This document shows, one piece after another, positions 56,591-64,000 of a DNA stretch of 64,000 nt. Positions within the stretch are counted from its first letter, which is position 1; every line of letters begins with the position of its first letter. The translations under genes were made by a program, and so were the position numbers. The notes under the pieces are model-generated. The model made no database searches, was not told the DNA's origin, and saw only the letters and a list, made by a program, of their open reading frames with translations. Source of the stretch: Azolla caroliniana (taxonomy: Eukaryota > Polypodiophyta); the NCBI GenBank assembly GCA_043228905.1, contig JBHGNT010000003.1:2790001-2854000 (forward strand), read 5' to 3'.

Positions 56591-56851
56591 GAGGAGGGGG
56601 GGAAAAAACACGCAAAGGGGGAAAAAGGGGGAAAAGGCTCAAGAGTAAATGAATATGTTTTTTTTTAACCTTTTTATTTTTACAAACTATATAAATAGCC
56701 GGTTCAAAAAATATGAACCGGCTAGATTCCGGTTGGTAGGAAAACCTAGCCGGAATCAATTCCGGCTGCCCCCCACCTTGGCCGGCAAAAGTCCCAACCC
56801 AACCGGAACGCTGACACTGTTCTTGGGACTTTGCCCAACACTGGTATGGAC

Positions 56852-57612
56852 TGTATTATCAAAAGGAAGCAGAGGGAATGGACATGTTGCAATGGTGTGT
56901 GTAGCTCACTCATATCATGGCAAAGCTTACGGTTTTGAATAGTGTAAACCTAGCAGCAGCCAAGAGTTTCCACACAAAATATATAAGATACAACTTAAAA
57001 GTAACGTGGGATTAAGTTAGCGGATTAAGCTTGTGCCGAGAATGTCTATCACCGTCATCGTCACTGGGAAACAAGAACCCATATAAAACAGAATTTTTCA
57101 ATTTTCATATTGCATAAAAACATAAAACAAGAAGTTTGCTATTACAATTGCCTCAAGCTCTACAGGTATACAGAAAAACGCAATTGACCTCTAACAACCA
57201 ATAGAACTCTTGGTCTGTCCTCCAACAAGACTTGGGGACAAGGTCTGGTGGTGGAATGCATGTTTAATAGGTAAGTAATGCAGTTTAGAAAAATGATATG
57301 CCAATTTTTACTACCTCAATAATGAACATCAATCTGAAGTAGGACAAATACATATTTCTAACAATAGACCATCTGTTGTAGGACAAATGGTATGAAAGCT
57401 AGATTTACGACAATAGCTCAACATATTGATGATGACCATCAATCTGTTGTAGGAAAATTGGTGTGGAAGCCAAATTTATGAGATGTTGATCATCATGTTA
57501 TCTTTTTCGTGGTTTAGACCATGACTCTAATTAGATTTGGCACAATATCTTGGTCTTTGTTTAAGAAATGAATAGGAAAACCCAATGACCAGATTTATAC
57601 CTTGAATTACCC
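56852..57612 (+). repeat. DUF247 3' flank, right half, matched by 18100-19560
   Basis: Continues the inverted match interrupted by the hAT (ATTATCAAAAGGAAGCAGAG, GTAGGACAAAT..TATGAAAGCTA). The match ends at TTGAATTACCCC (57602-57613), where the copia LTR begins. Confidence 0.82.
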
Positions 57613-57614
57613 CT

Positions 57615-58914
57615 TGTTGTGTAAGATTGTCCTTCCTTGTGGGGTTGTCAACCGAAAAGCCGAAACGAGAGTCGGCTGGCCGAAATCTGCTGAAAAGCCG
57701 AAATGGGATTCGGTCAAATGGAAGTCGGCCGAATAGAAGTTCGGATTAATACACACATATATAGAAGTTCGGTTTTCTCCTGAAATCAAGTTTTTCCACG
57801 TAAATCGTGTGTTGCTTGTTTTCCGTGTGTCTCGGTATATTTATAGCTTCCGTTTGAGTGTAAATCATATCAAACTGGTATCAAAGCCTAGGGTCTAGAT
57901 GGAAGGGAGTGTAAGTGGCTTTCCGGGGATGATTGTCCTAAACTCACAAAACTACTCAGACTAGAAGTTCAAATTGGAAGATCTTTTGATAGTCAAAGAT
58001 TTGTATGAGCCTATAGATAGGAAGGAAATACTAGTAGGGGTAATAGAATCGGAGTGGAAAACTCTATATAGAAAGGCAGTGGCAACTATAAGACAGTGTG
58101 TAGACATTAGCGTCCTACAACATGTAGCAAGTGATACAAATGCTTTTGAGTTATGGCATAAACTCTCTATCTTGTACGAAAGGAAAAACACCCTAAATAA
58201 AACTTCTCTAATGAAGAAAATAGTGAGACTAAAGTACGTAGATGGGGAGAGCATTGTAGAGCACATTAGTACATTCATGGGATTGGTAAATTAGTTAGCA
58301 TCAGGGAAGTTTCCATTAGATGATGTTATGCAGGCCACACTACTACTATGTACTCTACCAGATAGTTGGGCAAACCTAATAGTAACACTCAGTGCCTCAT
58401 TTAAAGAAGACAACCTATCCTTACAAGTAGTAAAGACAAGTATCCTAAACGAAGAGACAAGAAGAAAGGATAAAAGTGCATTGTCTCAATCGGAAGCCAA
58501 TGTGACACAAGAACTTAGTAGAGGAAGAAACAAACACAGAAGTCCTGAAGGTAGAGATAAGTTTTATGCTAGGCCGAAATCTAGAGGAAGACCTACATGA
58601 TTCTATTGTGTGAAGCCTAGTCACTTCCTAAAGAATTGTCAACACCTTAGGAAGGACAAAGGCATGGTGGATGAGGTCGAACCTAGAAAAATTTCTAATG
58701 ATAAAAACACCTCAATCATTGCAACTAGTGAAGAAGATATGTTATTTATTTGTGAACAAGCTAGTGTGAATCTTGCAAATGGTAAGTGCTCATGGGTAGT
58801 GGATTCCGGTGCATCATTCCACCTAACTTCGAAAAGAGAATGTTTCTCATCTTACACAACCCGTGAGGCTACATAAGGATGGTAAATGACGGTGAATGCA
58901 AGATTGTGGGTATA
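57615..58914 (+). mobile_element. Ty1/copia 5' fragment: LTR, gag, protease start
   Basis: The LTR starts TGTTGTGTAAG at 57615 and ends ATATCA near 57881. The primer-binding site TGGTATCAAAGCC follows (about 57886), complementary to initiator-Met tRNA as in many plant copia elements. Gag and the protease start follow. The element breaks off at about 58914, where a LINE fragment begins. The 18200 copy of the surrounding DNA lacks it. Confidence 0.82.
57899..58914 (+). pseudogene. Copia gag and protease start, nonsense-mutated
   Basis: ATG at 57899. One frame throughout with stops at 57962, 58292 and 58598. Gag shows KFKLEDLLIVKDLYEPI, NAFELWHKLSILYERKN and LLCTLPDSWANL (UBN2-type gag). The zinc knuckle FYCVKPSHFLKNC has a stop (TGA 58598) where the first Cys is expected. 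The protease site WVVDSGASFHLT is intact, followed by frame loss near 58876. Confidence 0.85.
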
Positions 58915-59590
58915 GCACGCCACTGGTAGCTGTCCGATAGAGTGCAGAAGTGAAAGTCCTCCATTTTTGGGGTAGGCCCATAGCTCTCATCGTGTTTTAC
59001 AAGAAGGGCCATAGTACCCTATCGTAGGCCTTCTCGAAGTCTAGCATCAAAATAGCCGAGCTTGATGTGGAGTGATCTGCCAATGCCATTACTTCCCAGA
59101 GAAGGAGCACATTATCAAAGATACACCGGCTCCTTGATAAACCCTATTTGATTCTCATGTATAATGTCTAGTAAGAAGCTTGCTAACCGCCGAGCGAGGA
59201 CTTTTGCGAGTATCTTGTAAATCGTGTTAAGGATTGTTATTGGATGCCACTAGCGCAACTCCAGGCTTCACTCTTGCTGCTTTGGGAATAAGGTAGACCA
59301 TCCCCTCAGTCAAACCGGTCGGCATTGTTCCTGAGGTCTAGTTCTCCTAAACCCTGGCTTCCAATGATGGGATAACACTTTCCCAATGGATCTCAAAAAT
59401 ATCTCGTGAGAGACCATCGGGGCTGGGGCATGCTCCTCTCTTCAAATCCCTGAGTGCCTCCAAGAGTTCTAATCGAGAAATGGGGCTATCTAGCACAACG
59501 CCATTCTCTTGGGTTACCTTGGGGTGAATGCAAGTCATCACCCTATCGGCCATAACTCTCTTATTCCTTGTCACTTATTTTACTTCTACT
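58915..59590 (-). pseudogene. LINE reverse transcriptase fragment
   Basis: Minus-strand sequence: NKRVMADRVMTCIHPKVTQENG, LLEALRDLKRGACPSPDGL, FEIHWESVIPSL, then GMVYLIPKAARV with frameshifts, and sequence matching the LARRLASFLLDIIHENQ and LDFEKAYDRV regions. These are the usual L1-type RT motifs, from a lineage other than the LINE at 34515. It is truncated on both sides. Confidence 0.8.
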
Positions 59591-59729
59591 ACATCATGTT
59601 GCAAGAGTTACAAAAAAAAGAACAGAAATAGCATACAATGAAATCCCAAATGAATCAACAAAGCTCCACACTCCACTATATCTGAGCTTCTTTATTTTTG
59701 GCTTAGGGTGGGTTTTATATATTTAGGTT

Positions 59730-60446
59730 TGTCTTGTCAGTAATAGCCTGCTACAATATAGGCTGTCTGCAATAATGCCAACAGGATCACGAGAATCGCG
59801 GCAAAGAGCGAAATCCTGAGCCATGGCTTAGATAAAAACTTTTGGCGAAACTCCACATACATGAGACGCCCAGGATTCTCATAGTCAGTCCAATATATCG
59901 CGAATCATTGTGCGAAAGACCCATGATCGATCCGAGACATTGATGCACATGTCGTTCCACATCTCCACCACTCTGCCATCATTCCCAAGGTGATTCTCTA
60001 TCACTTCCGCATTTTGGAAATGTATCTGGATTGATGTCTTCTCCATTATGCGGTTGTGATCGTTCTCTGATGACCCAAAGATTACGAGGGTCGTCAAAGA
60101 GGCGTTGCGTGATCTGTTGCACATCTGATATCCCATGTCTTCGCATGAATCTCTTCACACACACTGCCTTACAATGATTAGGAGGAGAGTCTTTATGAAA
60201 CATTTCATACAATGGTCCGATGGTCAGGATCTGAGGGCGATATAGCAGTGGCTTCACATCCACTATTGCTTGGCCAGGCGGCGAAATGATCGGCAAATTC
60301 TTGGGCCGTTCAGTTTCAGCAATAGTATCAGCCTCATTGATCCTTATTCTCCATGTGTCTTGATCCATTTGACTTGTAAGGTTGATTTCCTTGTTGATAT
60401 TCTCTTTAACTTCTTCTTCAGACTTCTTCTTCCTGGGTGGGCACAA
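59730..60446 (-). pseudogene. DUF247 pseudogene with middle deleted
   Basis: It starts MCPPRKKKSEEEVKENINKEI, then DTWRIRINEADT, IISPPGQAIVDVKPL, ILTIGPLYEMFHKDSP, KAVCVKRFMRRHGISDV up to about 60075. It then jumps, out of frame, to AEVIENHLGND and VEMWNDMCINVSD (C-terminal third) and the membrane segment (WLRISLFAAILVILLALLQ) ending AGYY at about 59740. Roughly 280 codons are missing. The ENINKE start places it with the 49380 gene. Confidence 0.85.
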
Positions 60447-60601
60447 ACTTGATGCTTTCTTCTAGTAGTCAAGCAACAGGCCTAGTCTTGCCTTGCAGGA
60501 GATAGGAATAGACAGAGAGAGAGAGAGAGAGGTAGGCGGGGGGGGGGAGATAAGATTGCCAGTCTAATCATAGAAATTCTACTAATTACATTCACAATAA
60601 T

Positions 60602-60960
60602 CACCTGTGAAGGAATTCATGGAAAGACATGGGATATCAGATGTAGAAGAGCTCATGCATCATATTTCCTGATCCCTGATCTAATGAGATAAGAATGATA
60701 TATAAAGCATGTGTATGGGATCAATAGTCATTTCATTTCCCATAAAGATCAAATGGGCTCTTCAATATTTCTTGATCAATTCTTGTATGATTGAGCTCCA
60801 GAGCTCATCTTCTTGTGATGTTGACTGAGTCTTTGAGTAGGTAGGTAGCTTCTAGGAAAGAGTTATGTACATGAAGTCAACAATCATACTAGTCAATGAT
60901 CATGCCAAAGTAGTGGATATGTTACAGAGACAAATATGTCATTGGGTTTACAGTGAGAGA
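60602..60960 (+). repeat. DUF247 fragment plus flank, inverted copy at 42430-42790
   Basis: 60604-60657 reads VKEFMERHGISDVEELM; the following 300 bp match the reverse complement of 42430-42734. A (GA)n and G10 tract lies just before, at 60515-60549. Confidence 0.75.
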
Positions 60961-61980
60961 TGTTGAGATCATTATATGGTGTTGTTATCATCGTTGTGGT
61001 GTTACCATTGATGGATTTATGAGACTTCTTAATTTAAGTATGTTGTGTGTGTAATTAACTGGCATCCTTTGAAGAGAATTAGACTCAAAATTGTTAATAC
61101 ATGTGAACGCACTCGCCTATGACTAGGAGGTTGATTTCTATGATCAATTCTTTTTGCTACTTAGATACTAAAGCCCTCCATTTATATGAGGGGACTAAAA
61201 TGTGGTGCTACATTAAAAATTTATTAATTATTAGCATTATCAATCAGCTGATGATGTAGCGCTACACTAAAAATGTAAGTCTCGTATACTTATTAACGCC
61301 ATTTACTTTTCAATGCAGTACTTTTTTCCTCTTTGCCATTTTCTAATTATTGCCCATCAAGAACTTCTCAAACAATACTTGGATATTTTAAAGATTAATG
61401 TTTCAGAAAGCTAACCAAGAATCCCTTTTCCTAATGTTGGGTATCCCAAAAGGAGCAAAGAGTATTCCAAAGTCAAAAAGAGCAAGAACATTTTTGTTAT
61501 TAATTTTTTATCCTCACACATGATTCCATTAGAGAAAGGAGTACATATTAAACGGGGAAATGTGATTCATGTTGGCCTTATGGAGGACATCAACCAGAAC
61601 TACTATATGGAATCTTAGCTGAAGAACTTTTTTTTGGTTTTCCTTAATTGTATTCAGATTCAAACCTTTTCCCTTTTAAAACATGTGACCATGGAACTTG
61701 CAAAATAGGTATACAGATGGATACAATACATAACATTATTTATGTTAAGAAAATATATATGGCTTATTGCAATGATGTGGATGCACATAATTATATTGAT
61801 GGCCTTCAGTGTTTTCCCCAACATTTTTTACAGACTTTCATTAACACCATATCTCTTAAAATTTTACTTTCTATGAATTGAGGAGTGAATTCATCCGTTT
61901 TTACTCGAATCCTTTGTTTTAGTTTGAGCAATTTCAGACCCTGATGGACACCTTGATCTTAGATAGACATCTTCATACCA
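60961..61980. other. Non-coding stretch
   Basis: 61795-61920 matches 14210-14350 and 47660-47790 (GGCCTT(C/T)AG(T/A)GTTTT, ACAGACTTT, TTTTTACTC). Two similar pieces, GTGGTGCTACATTAAAAA and GTAGCGCTACACTAAAAA, lie at 61192 and 61255. No gene recognised. Confidence 0.45.
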
Positions 61981-61984
61981 GACT

Positions 61985-62284
61985 TCATTGTGACGTATTT
62001 AACTTAGTAAACTAACATTTAGTTTTTAATAATACCCAAGCAAAAGATTGAGCAACTATCAACATGATTGAAGGCTCCACACACAACTCTCACGACATAA
62101 TTGATTTGACATGATACACTAACACGATTGTTGAGTCCATAGACAACCTTCAACGATTACATGTCTGCATTATTATCCTTGGCAATATGCACATTATAGC
62201 TCATATTAGCAACTTGCATATGCAGATATGTAGTTTTCAATTGTCCACTTTAAGTGTATTACTTGGATTTCAATGGCTTGTTCT
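61985..62284 (+). repeat. Upstream part of DUF247 duplication unit D
   Basis: Shares GGCTCCACACACAACTCTCA and ATGATACACTAACACGATTG with 27985-28030. No gene. Confidence 0.78.
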
Positions 62285-62600
62285 TTACACCCCAAAAGTT
62301 TTTCTTTTTTCTTTTCTCTTTTTTATCAATATCCTTAATCAACTAACCCTCCTTTTCTTCAAAGTTGACACCCAAAAAAAAGTTTCTTTTCTTTTCTTGT
62401 TTTTATCAAATATCCTTAGTCAACACCTCCTTTTTCTTCACACCCCAAAAGTTTTTCTTTTGTTTTCTCTTTTTTATTAATATCCTTAGTGAACCACTCC
62501 TTTTTCTTGAAGTTTTTCTTTTCTTTTCTCCTTTTTATTAATATCCTTAGACAACTACCCCTCATCGTTAGTCAACTACCCTTTTTCGCTTTCTCCTTTA
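62285..62600 (+). repeat. Promoter-upstream tandem array, 4-5 units
   Basis: Units CACCCCAAAAGTTTTTCTTTT, then TATCAATATCCTTAGTCAAC, then CCTCCTTTTTCTT, each about 70 bp; partly degenerate. Confidence 0.82.
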
Positions 62601-63033
62601 CGTTACATGATCCCCGAGGTTACATGTCCCACATCTTGTGTACCGACCTACATACTTCACTATATCTTTATCTATAATTGGGTAGGTAGATAGGTGAATT
62701 TCATTATTGTGCCCGCAAATGTGACTTGTGTATGTGCGCGCGCGCGTGCATGGGGATTGCCCAAGGGTATTGTGGCGGAAACATAAAAAATCAAGGGATA
62801 CTTCAAAGCGTTTCTCTCTTTTTAGTCATACACAGACATGGAGTTTCCTACACCTCACATGGAAACGAAGAACAAGTTTGAAGACTTCTTTTAGACTCTT
62901 TAAAGCCCCTATAAAGACCAACAAATAGATCATAGATCATGAATGATCTGACATATGTAAGAACTATCTACCCCCTAAAGAAAACTCCATTCACATACAT
63001 TAGAATATTGTTTTTGAAGAAAGTATCAAGCTT
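62601..63033 (+). promoter_or_regulatory. DUF247 promoter module, copy D
   Basis: The reference copy: ATGTCCCACATCTTGTG, CTATATCTTTATCTATAATT, GGTAGGTAGATAGGT, a (GC) tract (62737-62748), CATACACAGACATGGAG, TTTGAAGACTTCTTTTAGAC and the TATA box CTATAAAG (62909-62916), 125 nt before the ATG of the gene it serves. Confidence 0.82.
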
Positions 63034-64000
63034 ATGGAGCAACAACAACAACAAGAGCAAAAGAAGAAGAAGAAGAAGAAGATGATGATGATGAATAATG
63101 CTTCCCATGGGGAACAAATGGTCCATTATCTACATCCATATAACCCCATCCCTACTATCCATAACCTCCCCATCGATCGACTTTACCAACTCAACTGCAC
63201 CACAAAAAAATGGAAACACTACATGAAGAAAGAGATTGGTAAGGCTGTCAACAGATATAAGCTTCAAAAACATAAAGTGATCGGGTTTGTCCCTCGCTCG
63301 TTGTTCGACGTAAAGCCACAATCATATTGCCCGTGGATCCTGACCATGGGTCCATTGTATCAAAACCTCAAGCCTTCCCCTATAGATAGATGTAAGCCCC
63401 TTTGCGTGAAGAAATTCATGGAAAGACATGGGATATCAGATGTCGAAGAGTTCATGGAACAGCTCATCCCCGAGCCGCAGGAACTTAGAGATATCTATCT
63501 GGATCTCTCGACTTCTAACTTTGAGTCGCTGAGACTTCTGGTCACTGTTGATACCATCTTCATTCACGAATTCTTTCTGTTCTTGAGCGAGGATTGCCCT
63601 CAGTCTGAAGAGGAGAAGAAGAGTGGGTACTTGTACGCCTTCATGAACAATACAATTACGATATCCCAAATCTGGAGGGACTTGCTGCTCATAGGCAACC
63701 AGATTCCCATGTCACTTCTAATCAAAATTATAAACATCCCACAGGAATTACCTGACTTCACAGAGAATGATCTTCTACAAGTCTTGCACTATTTTGTTTG
63801 GGTACACGGTCCATTCCTCATGACCAGGTTTAAAGAATGGGAGGCTAATCAAATAGAAAGGAAGCAAGTGGAAAAAAAACTTCTTAACTGTGAGCATCTA
63901 CTTGATTGCCTATATGTTTCGTGCACACAAAAATCTTGGGAGCCTAAGAATCCAAGTAGATGCATGCAATTCCTGAACCTTCTATGGGGCTGCAAAAAGA
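63034..64000 (+). CDS. DUF247 (UPF0481) protein, 5' part, open to window end
   Basis: From ATG 63034 the frame is open for 322 codons with no stop before the window ends, so only the N-terminal two thirds are seen. It starts MEQQQQQEQKKKKKKK, then HPYNPIPTIHN, KWKHYMKKEIGKAVN, KVIGFVPRSLFDVKPQSY, ILTMGPLYQNLKPSP, LCVKKFMERHGISDV, VDTIFIHEFFLF, LLLIGNQIPMSL and the LLNCEHLLDCLYVSC region. The Lys-rich start (GAA/GAAG repeat DNA) marks the third subfamily, shared with 29305, 33109 and 44661. It has the complete promoter module D and is the best candidate for the parent of those pseudogenes. The C-terminal membrane segment would lie past the edge. Confidence 0.9.
   Translation, partial: MEQQQQQEQKKKKKKKMMMMNNASHGEQMVHYLHPYNPIPTIHNLPIDRLYQLNCTTKKWKHYMKKEIGKAVNRYKLQKHKVIGFVPRSLFDVKPQSYCPWILTMGPLYQNLKPSPIDRCKPLCVKKFMERHGISDVEEFMEQLIPEPQELRDIYLDLSTSNFESLRLLVTVDTIFIHEFFLFLSEDCPQSEEEKKSGYLYAFMNNTITISQIWRDLLLIGNQIPMSLLIKIINIPQELPDFTENDLLQVLHYFVWVHGPFLMTRFKEWEANQIERKQVEKKLLNCEHLLDCLYVSCTQKSWEPKNPSRCMQFLNLLWGCKK

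Larger units (their letters stand above)
51392..56843 (-). mobile_element. Complete hAT transposon, 5,452 bp, 8-bp TSD
   Basis: Ends are 17-bp perfect inverted repeats CAGTGTTGGGCAAAGTC, and the flanking 8-bp duplication is GTATGGAC (51384-51391 and 56844-56851). The CAG-type TIR start and the 8-bp duplication are diagnostic of hAT. Both subterminal zones carry many CCGGAA/CCGGTT/GCCGG motifs (51415-51505 and 56695-56815), likely transposase binding sites. An intact transposase frame lies on the minus strand, so the element may be autonomous. The related locus at 18100-19560 lacks it. Confidence 0.95.

Overview
The window looks like nuclear DNA of a flowering plant. The evidence is a cluster of plant-specific DUF247 genes, Ty3/gypsy and Ty1/copia retrotransposons of plant type, L1-type LINEs with a zf-RVT domain, hAT transposons, and a degraded nuclear copy of the plastid psbC gene. 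I cannot name the species or order from sequence alone. Most of the window is AT-rich. The gypsy block at 1-9780 is clearly richer in GC.

Layout. 1-2189 is the 3' half of a gypsy polyprotein. 3190-8045 is a second, broken gypsy element, followed by a pyrimidine-rich tract to about 9780 and a 368-bp fold-back element (9787-10154). 10165-12069 is a truncated copia element with its 3' LTR. From about 12080 to the right edge the window is a DUF247 region. It holds three complete genes (20444-21889 minus, 45190-46635 plus, 49380-50921 plus), a fourth that is open to the window end (63034 plus), and about ten pseudogenes or remnants on both strands. Into this region have inserted a 967-bp non-autonomous hAT-like element (12259-13225), a copia fragment (24985-26029), a 486-bp MITE (28386-28871), a LINE (about 34515-40890) that itself carries a 1.6-kb insertion with an 18-bp target duplication, a minus-strand copia fragment (41185-41868), a complete 5,452-bp hAT element with an intact 756-aa transposase (51392-56843), a 5' copia fragment (57615-58914) and a second LINE fragment (58915-59590).

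How the parts relate. The DUF247 copies did not duplicate as coding sequence alone. Long flanks travelled with them: a ~400-bp promoter module with a conserved TATA box about 120 nt upstream of the ATG (five copies), a purine/pyrimidine tandem array just upstream of it (from 1 to about 10 units per copy), and 3' flanks. Several copies lie in inverted orientation. One inverted pair (18100-19560 versus 50960-51391 plus 56852-57612) provides the empty site for the complete hAT element. The whole is an actively rearranging DUF247 array. In grasses DUF247 genes are the proposed male determinants of the S and Z self-incompatibility loci; nothing here proves such a role.

Limits: homology was judged by eye from translated motifs and repeated text in the window. 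Boundaries marked 'about' may be off by tens of bases, and no database was searched.
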